This document shows, piece by piece, positions 16,190 through 25,017 of a stretch of DNA of 64,000 nt. The translations under genes and the position numbers were made by a program. The stretch is from Ramlibacter ginsenosidimutans (GTDB lineage: Bacteria > Pseudomonadota > Gammaproteobacteria > Burkholderiales > Burkholderiaceae_C), in assembly GCF_016654015.1 (NCBI RefSeq), contig NZ_JAEPWM010000001.1, positions 62,001-126,000 of the forward strand, written 5' to 3'. The notes under the pieces were generated by a model, which made no database searches, had not been told where the DNA came from, and saw only the letters and a list, made by a program, of their open reading frames with translations. Numbering within the stretch: position 1 is the first letter of the stretch; each line of letters begins with the position of its first letter.

Positions 16190-18859
16190 TCAGCCGTCCA
16201 GCGCTTCGGCCAGGTAAGGCGCCGTCCGGCTGCCTTGCGCCTTGGCGACTTCCTGCGGCGTACCCGCCGCAAGGATGCGGCCGCCCTGCTCGCCCGCGCC
16301 CGGCCCCATGTCGATCACCCAGTCCGCCTGCGCCACCACGCGCATGTCGTGCTCCACCAGCACCACGGTGTTGCCTTCCTCGACCAGCCGCTGCAATTGC
16401 GCGAGCAGGCGATCGACGTCGGCCGCGTGCAGGCCCGTCGTCGGTTCGTCCAGCACGTACAGCGTGTCGCCGCGGTGCGTGCGCTGCAGCTCGGTGGCGA
16501 GCTTGATGCGCTGCGCCTCGCCGCCCGACAACTCCGTCGCCGGCTGGCCCAGGCGCAGGTAGCCCAGGCCGATGTCCAGCAGCACCTCCAGCGACCGCAG
16601 CACCGCGGGCTCGCTCGCGAAGAATTCCGCCGCCTGTTCCACCGTCATGCCCAGCACCTCGGCGATGCTCTTGCCCTGCCACAGGATCTCCAGCGTCTGC
16701 GCGTTGTAGCGCGCGCCATGGCAGGTGGGGCAAGGCGCGTACACGCTGGGCATGAACATCAGTTCCACCGACACGAAGCCTTCACCCTCGCAGGTTTCGC
16801 AGCGTCCCTTGGCGACGTTGAACGAGAAGCGCCCGGGGTCGTAGCGGCGCTTGCGCGCGGCGGGCGTGGCGGCGAACAGCTTGCGCACCGTGTCGAACAG
16901 GCCCGTGTAGGTGGCAAGGTTGGACCGCGGCGTGCGGCCGATCGGCTTCTGGTCCACCTGCACCAGCCGGCGGATCGCCTGTGTATCGCCCCCAAGCCGC
17001 CCCGACCAGACGGCATCGCGCGCGGTCGGCTCCAGCACCTCGTCGGCCTCTTCCTCTTCGCCTTCGGGCAGCTCGCTTCCGAGGTGCTGCGCCACCAGCT
17101 CCAGCAGCGCGCGCGTGACCAGAGTCGACTTGCCCGAGCCCGACACGCCCGCCACCGCCGTGAGGCAGCCGAGGGGAAACGCCGCCTTGAGGTCCTGCAG
17201 GTTGTTGCGCGTGACGCCTTCCAGCCGCAACCAGCCGCGCGCCGGCCGCGCAGCGCGCGCAGGCAGCCGCACTTCGCCGAACAGGTACGGCCGCGTCTGC
17301 GACGCCTGCACCTCGGCCAGCCCGGCCGGCGGACCGCTGTACAACACGCGGCCGCCGCGTTCGCCCGCGGCAGGACCTACGTCCACCAGCCAGTCCGCGC
17401 GCCGCATGAGCGACAGGTCGTGCTCCACCACGTACACCGAGTTGCCGCTGCGCTTGAGCCGCCGCAAGGCATCGAGCAGCGCCTCGCCATCGGCGGAATG
17501 GAGGCCCGCCGAGGGCTCGTCCAGCACGTAGATGACACCGAACAACTGGGAACCGAGCTGGGTCGCCAGCCGCAGGCGCTGCAGTTCGCCTGGCGACAAG
17601 GTCGGCGTGCTGCGTTCGAGCGAGAGATAGCCGAGGCCGAGCTCCACCAGCGTCTGCAGCCTCCCGCAGAGATCGCGCGCGAGCCGCCGCGCTGCCAGCC
17701 GCTTCTCTTCCGACAGCTCCGAGGTGAGGCGCACGTCGGGCGCGGCGGCATGCGAGGCGCCGCCCGCGCGCACGCGCTGATCGCGCTCCTGCGTCGACGC
17801 CGCGCGGCTCACCGTGTCGCCTGCGGACGTCTGCTGCGGCAACTCTCCCAGCGCGACCGGCCTCATGATCGCGTGCACGTCCTCCAGGGTCATCTGCGAC
17901 AGCGCGCCGATGTCGTGGCCGGCGAAGGTCACCGTCAGCGCCTCCGGCTTGAGCCGCTTGCCGTGGCACACCGGGCACGGCGCGCTCACGAGGAACTGCG
18001 CCACGCGCTTGCGCATCATCGCGCTCTGCGTGCCGGCGAAGGTGTGCAGCAGGTAGTTGCGCGCGCCGGTGAAGGTGCCCATGTACGCCGGCTCGGTCCG
18101 ATGGCGCAGGGCGGCCTTCGTCTCCTTGGGCGTGAAGCCGGGATAGACCGGCACGGTCGGCGTCTCGTCGGTGAACAGGATCCAGTCGCGGACCTTCTTC
18201 GGCAGCTCGCGCCAGGGCGTATCCACGTCGTGGCCCAGGCTCACCAGGATGTCGCGCAGGTTCTGCCCGTGCCACGCCGGCGGCCAGGCAGCGATGGCGC
18301 GCTCGCGGATGGTGAGCTTGTCATCAGGCACCATCGATGCCTCGGTCGCGTCGTACACGCGCCCTTGGCCGTGGCAACGCGGGCACGCGCCCTGCGGCGT
18401 ATTGGGCGAGAAGTCCTCCGCATACAGCATGGGCTGGCCCGGCGGGTAGTGGCCCACGCGCGAATAGAGCATGCGCAGGAGACTGGAAATGGTCGTCACG
18501 CTGCCGACCGACGACCGCGTGCTGGTCGCGCCGCGCTGCTGCTGCAACGCGACAGCGGGCGGCAGCCCCTCGATGGAATCGACGTCCGGCACGCCGGCCT
18601 GGTCGATCAGGCGGCGGGCATAGGGCGACACCGACTCGAGGTACCGGCGCTGCGCTTCGGCATAGATGGTGCCGAAGGCGAGCGAAGACTTACCGGAGCC
18701 CGACACACCGCTGAACACCACGAGCGCGTCGCGGGGAACGTCGACGTCCACGTCCTGCAGGTTGTGCTCGCGTGCCCCACGCACCCGCACGAAGCCCTGC
18801 TCCGCTGACGCCGGCGCGTGGCGCTCGTCGTCCTGGTTTGTCTTGTGTTCTTTTCCCAT
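16190..18859 (-). CDS. UvrA-like excinuclease ABC subunit A paralogue
   Basis: This 889-residue protein has two ABC ATPase halves: Walker A GVSGSGKSSLAFGT (near 50) and GVSGSGKSTLV (near 560), two signature motifs (LSPGELQRLRLATQL and LSGGEAQRIKLATEL), and Cys pairs CPRCHGQG, CPVCHGK, CETCEGEGF and CPTCHGA. Housekeeping UvrA is about 940-960 residues, so this shorter form is probably a second UvrA (class II/UvrA2 type), whose role in repair or drug tolerance varies. The ATG at 18859 is preferred to a GTG at 18886. No uvrB or uvrC is nearby, and it stands alone. Confidence 0.85.
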   Translation of the reverse strand: MGKEHKTNQDDERHAPASAEQGFVRVRGAREHNLQDVDVDVPRDALVVFSGVSGSGKSSLAFGTIYAEAQRRYLESVSPYARRLIDQAGVPDVDSIEGLPPAVALQQQRGATSTRSSVGSVTTISSLLRMLYSRVGHYPPGQPMLYAEDFSPNTPQGACPRCHGQGRVYDATEASMVPDDKLTIRERAIAAWPPAWHGQNLRDILVSLGHDVDTPWRELPKKVRDWILFTDETPTVPVYPGFTPKETKAALRHRTEPAYMGTFTGARNYLLHTFAGTQSAMMRKRVAQFLVSAPCPVCHGKRLKPEALTVTFAGHDIGALSQMTLEDVHAIMRPVALGELPQQTSAGDTVSRAASTQERDQRVRAGGASHAAAPDVRLTSELSEEKRLAARRLARDLCGRLQTLVELGLGYLSLERSTPTLSPGELQRLRLATQLGSQLFGVIYVLDEPSAGLHSADGEALLDALRRLKRSGNSVYVVEHDLSLMRRADWLVDVGPAAGERGGRVLYSGPPAGLAEVQASQTRPYLFGEVRLPARAARPARGWLRLEGVTRNNLQDLKAAFPLGCLTAVAGVSGSGKSTLVTRALLELVAQHLGSELPEGEEEEADEVLEPTARDAVWSGRLGGDTQAIRRLVQVDQKPIGRTPRSNLATYTGLFDTVRKLFAATPAARKRRYDPGRFSFNVAKGRCETCEGEGFVSVELMFMPSVYAPCPTCHGARYNAQTLEILWQGKSIAEVLGMTVEQAAEFFASEPAVLRSLEVLLDIGLGYLRLGQPATELSGGEAQRIKLATELQRTHRGDTLYVLDEPTTGLHAADVDRLLAQLQRLVEEGNTVVLVEHDMRVVAQADWVIDMGPGAGEQGGRILAAGTPQEVAKAQGSRTAPYLAEALDG

Positions 18860-18948
18860 CTGCGGCGACGGTAGCGGCAGGCCCACCAGCGTCAGGGTCG
18901 GGATGCAGCGAAAAGTACTGTAGGAGCGGCGCGCCCTAAGATCGGCGG

Positions 18949-19536
18949 ATGTCCGATCTGCCTTCTCCCGTCCCCCGCCGCCCCGTCCACACCCGCAAGA
19001 CCACCTTCGAAGGATTCCTGCGCGACGATGGCCTCTGGGACATCGACTGCACGCTGAGCGACACCAAGGCCGAGCCGATCCAGATGCGCGAGCGCGGCGT
19101 GCTGCCCGCGGGCGAACCCATCCACCTGCTGCGCGTGCGGCTCACTGTCGACGACGGCTTCACCATCCGCGCCGTGCAGACCGGTGCGCTCGCCACGCCC
19201 TTTCCCGAATGCCAGGTGCCGGCCGACGCACCCATGCAGAAGCTCGTGGGCCTGACCATGGGTCCCGGCTGGCGCAAGGCCATCGACGGCGCCATCGGCG
19301 GCGTCACGGGCTGCACCCACCTGCGCGAACTGGTGTTCAACGCCGCGACCGCGGCCTTCCAGATGATCCCGCACTACCGCGCCACGCAGGGCGGGCAGAA
19401 GGACGACATGGAAGCCATGAATGCCGGTAAACCCCCCTTCTACATGGGGAAGTGCATGACCTGGGCGTTCGAGGGGCCGGTGGTGCAGAGGCTCGCACCG
19501 CAGTTCTATCGCAAGCCCGCCAAGTCATCGACGTGA
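18949..19536 (+). CDS. DUF2889 domain-containing protein
   Basis: This 195-residue cytoplasmic protein begins with the family pattern RRPVHTRKTTFEGFLRDDGL then WDIDCTLSDTKA and has the conserved GVTGCTHLRELVFNAATAAF. Members are common in betaproteobacteria and have no established biochemical role. It is divergent from the UvrA-like gene with about 90 bp between, so the two share a promoter region. Confidence 0.88.
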   Translation: MSDLPSPVPRRPVHTRKTTFEGFLRDDGLWDIDCTLSDTKAEPIQMRERGVLPAGEPIHLLRVRLTVDDGFTIRAVQTGALATPFPECQVPADAPMQKLVGLTMGPGWRKAIDGAIGGVTGCTHLRELVFNAATAAFQMIPHYRATQGGQKDDMEAMNAGKPPFYMGKCMTWAFEGPVVQRLAPQFYRKPAKSST

Positions 19537-19669
19537 GCGCAGCGGCCATGGGCTCGCCCCGCGCTGCCTGCCAAGCGAGCGAGGGCGAGTAACCGCAAGC
19601 CCCGCTGGGGCTCGCATTGCGCCTTATGCTTGCGGCCCCGGACCCGCTCCGGCGCCAACCAGAAATCCC

Positions 19670-20881
19670 GTGTCCTCTTCCTCCCCCGAGATCCTCACCC
19701 CGGGGCTGGTCCGCCTCATGGCGGCCGGCGCCGGCCTTTGCGTTGCGAGCAACTATTTCGCGCAGCCCCTGCTCGCCCTGTTCGCCCAGCAGTTCCGCAT
19801 CAGCCCGGCGCATGCCTCGCTGCTGGTCACCTTCACGCAGCTGGGCTACATCGCCGGCCTCGTATTGCTGGTGCCGCTGGGCGACCTGGTGGAACGCAGG
19901 AGCCTGCTGGTGACCTGCACAGCGTGCTCCACGGTGCTGCTCGCAGCCATGGGACTGGCGCCGAACTTCCAGGCGCTCATCGGCATCGCCATCCTGCTCG
20001 GCACGAGCACGGTCGCCGCGCAGATCCTGGTGCCGCTGTCGGCGCACCTGGCGCCGCCGCTGCGGCGCGGGCGCATCGTCTCCAGCGTGATGAGCGGCCT
20101 GATCATCGGCATCCTGCTCGCGCGCTTCGCCGCGGGCCTCATCGCCGACCTCGCCGGCTGGCGGGCGGTGTACCTGAGCGCCTCGGTGCTCATGGCCTTC
20201 TTCTGCTGGACCTGCCATCGCCGGCTGCCGCGTGTCGCAGCGACGACGCAGGGAAGCTATGGCGCGCTGCTGCGGTCGATAGTGCAACTGTTCGCGCGCG
20301 AGCCGGTGCTGCGCCGCCGCGGCCTCATCGGCGGCTTCGGCTTCGGCTCCTTCGCCGCCTTCTGGACCGCGATGGCCTTCATGCTCAAGTCGCAGTGGCA
20401 CGCGAGCGAAGGCGCGATCGGCGCCGTGGCGCTGGTGGGCGCCATCGGCGCGATGAGCGCGCGCTTCGCCGGCCGCCTCGCCGACGCGGGCTGGGCGCGG
20501 GTGTCCACCGGCGTCTTCCTGTCGCTGGTGGTCGTGAGCTGGTTCCTGCTGTTCGCCGGCACGCATTCGCTGCTCGCCCTGGGCGCCGGCGTGGTGCTGC
20601 TGGACCTGGGCCTCCAAGGCTCGCACATCTCCAACCAGAGCGAGGTGTACCGGCTGGACCCGGCGGCCCGCAGCCGCATCACGACCGTCTACATGACGAT
20701 GTACTTCAGCGGCGGCGCACTCGGCTCGGCCCTCACCGGCCCCGCATACGCAGCCTACGGCTGGCCAGGCGCCTGCGTGATCGGCGGCGCGATGGCGTTG
20801 GGCGCGTTCGTGGTGTGGGCGCTGGGCGAGCTGCGCTTTCCCGTGCGCCGGATGCGGCATGAGCGGGTGGCGAGTTCGTAG
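19670..20881 (+). CDS. MFS transporter
   Basis: This 403-residue protein has about 12 membrane helices. The loop 2-3 signature of the major facilitator family is present as GDLVERRSLL (about 81-90), and a second half repeat begins near residue 215. Exporters of this length usually move drugs, sugars or small metabolites by proton antiport; the substrate cannot be read from sequence. The GTG at 19670 gives MSSSSPEILTPGLVR. It is the last plus-strand gene before a convergent sigma-factor gene, with a family A repeat in the gap. Confidence 0.85.
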   Translation: MSSSSPEILTPGLVRLMAAGAGLCVASNYFAQPLLALFAQQFRISPAHASLLVTFTQLGYIAGLVLLVPLGDLVERRSLLVTCTACSTVLLAAMGLAPNFQALIGIAILLGTSTVAAQILVPLSAHLAPPLRRGRIVSSVMSGLIIGILLARFAAGLIADLAGWRAVYLSASVLMAFFCWTCHRRLPRVAATTQGSYGALLRSIVQLFAREPVLRRRGLIGGFGFGSFAAFWTAMAFMLKSQWHASEGAIGAVALVGAIGAMSARFAGRLADAGWARVSTGVFLSLVVVSWFLLFAGTHSLLALGAGVVLLDLGLQGSHISNQSEVYRLDPAARSRITTVYMTMYFSGGALGSALTGPAYAAYGWPGACVIGGAMALGAFVVWALGELRFPVRRMRHERVASS

Positions 20882-20892
20882 CAGTCAAAACG

Positions 20893-20999
20893 AACGCAGA
20901 GGGCGCAAAAGGGAACAGCCAAGGACGCAGAAGAAAAAAGATCTTTCAAATGGAAGTCCTTTTGCGTCCTCTGCGAAACCTTTGCGCCCTCTGCGTTCT
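20893..20999. repeat. Interspersed repeat family A, copy 2
   Basis: This is the inverted counterpart of the element at 9203-9326. AACGCAGAGGGCGCAAAAGG opens it and GCGCCCTCTGCGTTC closes it, and the shared inner words include GGAACAGCCAAGGACGCAGA and ATGGAAGTCCTTTTGCGTCC. It lies between two convergent genes and could act as a fold-back terminator. Confidence 0.85.
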
Positions 21000-21026
21000 A
21001 CTTGTCCGCCTCGCAACGGCGCGTCG

Positions 21027-22298
21027 TCAAGGCGCCATCTCCGCCGCCCGCGCCAGCAGCATCGCGCGTTCGCGCGCGTTGCCCGCGAGTTCGGCAGCTT
21101 GCAGGAACTCCGCGCGCGCCTCGCTGTGGCGACCGAGCTTGGCCAGCAGGTCGCCGCGCACGCTGGGCAGCCACTGGTAGCGGCGCAGCGCGGGTTCCTC
21201 GCGCAGGCGATCGATGATCGCCAGGCCCGCGGCGGGGCCTTCGGCCATGCCCACGGCCACGGCACGATTGAGTTCCACCACGGGTGAAGGCGCCGCCTCG
21301 GCGAGTTGTGCGTACAGCGCCGCGATGCGCGTCCAGTCCGTCTCCTCGCTGCGGCGCGCGCGCGCATGGCAGGCGGCGATGGCGGCCTGCAGCGCATACG
21401 CGCCGCGCGCCCCATCGAGTTGCTGCGCGCGTTGCAGCGCCGCCAGCCCGCGCCGGATCAGCAGCGGGTCCCAGCGGGCGCGGTCCTGGTCGGCCAGCAG
21501 GATGGGCCGGCCTTGCGTGTCCGTGCGCGCGGCCATGCGCGACGCCTGCAGTTCCATCAGCGCCAGCAAGCCATGCACTTCCGGCTCGGCCGGCGCGATC
21601 TCCGCCAGCATGCGGCCCAGGCGCAAGGCTTCCTGCGCGAGCTCGGGGCGCATCCAGTCGCCGCCCGCCGTCGCCGTGTAGCCCTCGTTGAACACGAGAT
21701 AGACCACTTCCAGCACGGAGGCGAGGCGCTGCGCCAGTTCTTCCCCGCGCGGCACCTCGTAGGGCAGCTTCGCTTCGGCCAGGGTGCGCTTGGCCCGCAC
21801 GATGCGCTGCGCGATCGTGGGCTCGGGCACCAGGTAGGCGCGCGCGATCTCGTGCGTCGTGAGGCCGCCCAGCAGCTTGAGCGTGAGCGCCACGCGCGCG
21901 TCCATCGACAGCACGGGATGGCAGGCCGTGAAGATCAGGCGCAGCAGGTCGTCGCCGATCTCGTCCTGCCGCGCCGCATCGAGTGCGTCGACGAAGTCGG
22001 GCACCACCAGGGCCTCCCGAGCTTCGAGGTCGTGGCCGATTTCCTGGTGCTTGGCGTCCTGCATCTTGATCCGCCGCAAGTGGTCGAGCGCGCGCCGCTT
22101 CGCCGCCGTCATCAGCCAGGCCGCCGGCTTGTCCGGCACGCCCTCGCGCGGCCAGTGCTCCAGCGCCGTGACCAGCGTGTCCTGCGCCAGCTCCTCGGCG
22201 ACGCCGACGTCGCGCACCATGCGCGCGACCACGGCGACGATGCGCGCCGACTCCAGGCGCCAGACCGTCGCGATCGCCTGGTGCGTCGCCGAGTGCAT
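21027..22298 (-). CDS. ECF42-type RNA polymerase sigma factor with C-terminal TPR-like domain
   Basis: This 423-residue protein has sigma region 2 at the N terminus (VVARMVRDVGVAEELAQDTL) and sigma region 4 near 120-180 (KLLGGLTTHEIARAYLVPEP then TIAQRIVRAKRT). A large helical C-terminal domain, rich in repeats, is typical of the ECF42 group (SnoaL-less, TPR-bearing, DUF6596). ECF42 sigma factors lack an anti-sigma factor and are encoded with DGPF/YciI proteins, exactly as seen here. The ATG at 22298 gives MHSATHQAIA. Confidence 0.9.
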   Translation of the reverse strand: MHSATHQAIATVWRLESARIVAVVARMVRDVGVAEELAQDTLVTALEHWPREGVPDKPAAWLMTAAKRRALDHLRRIKMQDAKHQEIGHDLEAREALVVPDFVDALDAARQDEIGDDLLRLIFTACHPVLSMDARVALTLKLLGGLTTHEIARAYLVPEPTIAQRIVRAKRTLAEAKLPYEVPRGEELAQRLASVLEVVYLVFNEGYTATAGGDWMRPELAQEALRLGRMLAEIAPAEPEVHGLLALMELQASRMAARTDTQGRPILLADQDRARWDPLLIRRGLAALQRAQQLDGARGAYALQAAIAACHARARRSEETDWTRIAALYAQLAEAAPSPVVELNRAVAVGMAEGPAAGLAIIDRLREEPALRRYQWLPSVRGDLLAKLGRHSEARAEFLQAAELAGNARERAMLLARAAEMAP

Positions 22299-22329
22299 GT
22301 CAGGGCGCCAGCAATGCGTGCACCACTGG

Positions 22330-22740
22330 CTACGCGTGGGGCGGCGCGGCGGCCGGGTCCATCCACACCAGCTCCCACACGTGGCCGTCGAGGTCCTCGA
22401 AGCCGTGGCCGTACATGAAGCCGTGGTCCTGCGGTGCGTTCGGCGCCGTGCCGCCGGCGGCGAGCGCCTTGCGCACGAGGTCGTCGACTTCGCCGCGCGA
22501 CTCGCACGAGAGGCACACCAGCACCTCGGTGCCCTGCTTCGCGTCGACGATGGGCTTCTTGGTGAAGGTCCGGAAGAAGGGCTCCACCAGCAGCATGGCG
22601 AAGATGTCCTCCGCGATGACCATGCAGGCGCCCTGCTCGTTGGTGAACTGCGGGTTGAAGTCGAAGCCGAGCGCCCGGAAGAACGCCTGCGAACGCTCCA
22701 TGTTCTTGATCGGCAGGTTGACGAAGATCTTGCGGCTCAT
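22330..22740 (-). CDS. VOC family (glyoxalase/bleomycin-resistance fold) protein
   Basis: This 136-residue protein begins MSRKIFVNLPIKNMERSQAF and ends with GHGFEDLDGHVWELVWMDP, the start and end of a two-module VOC domain, with likely metal ligands His and Glu in the last motif. Related PhnB-like proteins occur beside ECF42 sigma factors. The ATG at 22740 was chosen because homologues start at MSRKIF and the frame upstream is not conserved. Its function is unknown; a stress or small-molecule-binding role is inferred from context. Confidence 0.85.
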   Translation of the reverse strand: MSRKIFVNLPIKNMERSQAFFRALGFDFNPQFTNEQGACMVIAEDIFAMLLVEPFFRTFTKKPIVDAKQGTEVLVCLSCESRGEVDDLVRKALAAGGTAPNAPQDHGFMYGHGFEDLDGHVWELVWMDPAAAPPHA

Positions 22741-22832
22741 GGGCACCTCAGGGATGGAAAACGGGTTCGGCCCGCGGGGTGCCGATGGCACGCGCGGATG
22801 CGTCGCTGGCGTCGTTCATGGCGCGTTGCTCC

Positions 22833-23255
22833 TCAGCGGGTCTCGATCTTCTCGAAGCGCTGCCGCGTCTCGTCCTTGACGATGCCGTCGAAGTCCTCCA
22901 GCTCGTACAGCTGGCGCACTTCGACGTGGCAGGCCACGCCTTCGCCGATCGGGTTGGGGAAGCGCTTGGTCCACTCGATCGCCTCGTCGCGCGTGCGCGT
23001 CTGGATGAGCGTGTAGCCGGCGATCAGTTCCTTGCTCTCGGTGAACGGGCCGTCCACGATGCTGCGCTTGCCGCCTTCGTACTGCACGCGCCAGCCCTTG
23101 CTGCTCGGTTGCAGCCCCGAGGCGTCGAGCAGCGCGCCGGCGCGCGCCAGTTCCTCGTGGTAGCTGGCCATCGCCTGGAAGACCGGCTCGGGGTTGGGCG
23201 GGAAGCGGCCGGCTTCGGAGTCGGCCGTGGCCTTGACGATGATCATGAAGCGCAT
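22833..23255 (-). CDS. DGPF (YciI-related) protein, first copy
   Basis: This 140-residue protein has the DGPF motif in KRSIVDGPFTESKELIAGYT (about 65-84) and a start MRFMIIVKATADSEAG typical of YCII-related proteins. These form ferredoxin-like dimers and are the standard neighbours of ECF42 sigma factors. Their activity is not established. It is on the same strand as the VOC gene, the second DGPF gene and the sigma factor, so all four may form one transcription unit. Confidence 0.9.
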   Translation of the reverse strand: MRFMIIVKATADSEAGRFPPNPEPVFQAMASYHEELARAGALLDASGLQPSSKGWRVQYEGGKRSIVDGPFTESKELIAGYTLIQTRTRDEAIEWTKRFPNPIGEGVACHVEVRQLYELEDFDGIVKDETRQRFEKIETR

Positions 23256-23383
23256 GAGAGCTCCTTTGCGGGATCGGTTCGAAGCGGCGCCCGTCGCCCC
23301 TTCCACTGGCACGACGAAGCAGGACCGGCGGAATCGACACGCGCCGGACCGGAAAAACCCTGAGGAGCCGGCGCGGCGAACTC

Positions 23384-23737
23384 CTAGAGGTAGCAGGGCG
23401 CCGTTTCGCGCACTTCGACCGTCGCCCACTCCGCCGCCGGGCAGGCGCGGGCAATGGCCAGTGCCTCCTCTCGCGTGCCGACGTCCAGCAGGAAGAAGCC
23501 GCCCACCATCTCCTTCGCCTCGGCGAACGGGCCATCGAGCACCTGGGCCTTGCCGCCGCGCACCTGCACGCGCGCACCGCTCTTCTGCGACGCGAGCGAC
23601 TCCACGGCCAGCAGCTTGTCCTGCTTCTTCAGGTCTTCGGCGAAGTCCACCATGCGCTGGAACACGGCTTCGCCCTCGGCGCGGGAGCGCGTGTCGCGCT
23701 GGGCCGGATCTTCGAGGATGAGGAGCATGTAGGACAT
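23384..23737 (-). CDS. DGPF (YciI-related) protein, second copy
   Basis: This 117-residue protein contains KAQVLDGPFAEAKEMVGGFF (about 62-81), the family's DGPF core, after an N-terminal MSYMLLILEDP. It diverges from the first copy and lacks its C-terminal extension. The ATG at 23737 is the first good start. It is the first gene of the ECF42 module, and its upstream 60 bp reach the end of ctaG. Confidence 0.88.
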   Translation of the reverse strand: MSYMLLILEDPAQRDTRSRAEGEAVFQRMVDFAEDLKKQDKLLAVESLASQKSGARVQVRGGKAQVLDGPFAEAKEMVGGFFLLDVGTREEALAIARACPAAEWATVEVRETAPCYL

Positions 23738-23800
23738 GCGGGCGATGATAGGGGCGCTGCTCGCGGGCGGCAACCGCGGGCGCGCCGCAGCGCGCGCAGT

Positions 23801-24682
23801 TCAGGCGCGCACGCGCGTGAGCATCCGGCCCAGGACCCACAGCGCCGCGATCACGTACGCCAGGCCCGCGGGCACCCACATCACCAGCCCGCCCAGTTGC
23901 TGGTCCTGGGCGGGGTCGAAGCCGAGCGCGCTCGAGAGCGGGATGTAGGGTGCGTACCAGGGCGTCGGCGCGAGGCTCAGCAGCGCGCCGAGTGCGCCCG
24001 TGTGCAGCATGGTGGTGAACAGGTAGGCCGTCGAATGCCCGGGGCCATAGCGCCCGCGCGGGTCGTGCCCCAGCACCGACCACCAGAAGAACAAGGCGGT
24101 CCCGAAGAAGGACAGGTGCTGCAGGATGTGCAGCCATTCATGCTGGAGCGCCGCGTCGAAGGCCGCGGGAATGTGCCAGCCCCACAGCGCCAGCGCGTGC
24201 AGCGCCCAGGCCACCAAGGGGTCGGTGAGCGTGCCCCACAGCGCCGACCAGCCGCGCGCCTGGAACCAGCGGCCCACGACGCGGCGCTGCGCCGGCGAGA
24301 GCGCCCAGGTCCAGGTGGCGAGCGGCCGCCCGATCACCATGAGCGGCGCCGCCACCACCATCAGCACTTCGTGCTGCACCATGTGCGCCGAGAACAGCAG
24401 GCCGCCCCAGGTGTCCAGCGGCGACACGAGGGCCGCGGCCAGCGACAGCCAGCCGACGCCGAACGCGGCGGCCTGCGTGAGCGCGACGCCGCGGCCGGCG
24501 CCCGCGTTGGACCACAGGCGCCACAGCCCCACGGCGTAGCCGATGGCCGAGAGCGCCAGCAGCGCTACGAGCCAGGGCGCAAGGTCCCAGGCCCACGGCG
24601 AAGGCACCGCGGGTCCGGGCTCGGGCACGTGTGCGAGGGCGGCCGCAGGCAGGGCGGCGAGCAGGATCAGAACAATTCGCAA
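23801..24682 (-). CDS. ctaG: Cytochrome c oxidase assembly protein, caa3_CtaG family
   Basis: This protein of about 293 residues begins with a signal or first helix (RIVLILLAALPAAALA) and has some seven membrane segments. Conserved His-bearing stretches include SAHMVQHEVLMVVAAPLMV, EWLHILQHLSFFGTALFFWW and TTMLHTGALGALLSLAPTPW, as in the caa3-type CtaG family that helps mature the copper centres of caa3 oxidase. I take the TTG at 24682; a GTG at 24697 would add five residues. Either start overlaps the previous gene. It is the last gene of the PQQ dehydrogenase/oxidase operon. Confidence 0.85.
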   Translation of the reverse strand: MRIVLILLAALPAAALAHVPEPGPAVPSPWAWDLAPWLVALLALSAIGYAVGLWRLWSNAGAGRGVALTQAAAFGVGWLSLAAALVSPLDTWGGLLFSAHMVQHEVLMVVAAPLMVIGRPLATWTWALSPAQRRVVGRWFQARGWSALWGTLTDPLVAWALHALALWGWHIPAAFDAALQHEWLHILQHLSFFGTALFFWWSVLGHDPRGRYGPGHSTAYLFTTMLHTGALGALLSLAPTPWYAPYIPLSSALGFDPAQDQQLGGLVMWVPAGLAYVIAALWVLGRMLTRVRA

Positions 24683-25017
24683 GGCCCGTTCACCCACAGC
24701 GCGAACCAGATCCCCAGGATCACCAGGCAGGACAGCGCTGCGACCGCGGCAGCCATGTCGGCAAGGAAGCGCCGGGGCACCCGCGGATGCGCGCCGTCGT
24801 CGTCGGGCGAGCCCGGCTCGCCGCGGTGCAGCGACGACTCGCTGAACGCGATCACCGCGAAGATGGCGGCGATCGCGAGCGCCACCGCCGCGGTGAGGTG
24901 CATGTTCAGGCGCATCTGCTGGCCGCACGAGGGTGTGACCATCGAGTACAGCGTGCTCTGCGTGGCGAGCGCGACCACCGGGGCCACCACCAGTCCCAGC
25001 CAGCTCTTCATCTTCAT
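24667..25017 (-). CDS. Small membrane protein of the caa3 oxidase operon
   Basis: This 116-residue protein has three hydrophobic segments (about 8-26, 40-60, 87-110) and a charged central loop EPGSPDDDGAHPRVPRRF. Homologous small proteins sit between subunit III and CtaG in many caa3 operons; a subunit IV-like or assembly role is inferred. It overlaps subunit III by 4 bases and ctaG by about 16. The family is not named with certainty. Confidence 0.7.
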   Translation of the reverse strand: MKMKSWLGLVVAPVVALATQSTLYSMVTPSCGQQMRLNMHLTAAVALAIAAIFAVIAFSESSLHRGEPGSPDDDGAHPRVPRRFLADMAAAVAALSCLVILGIWFALWVNGPCELF

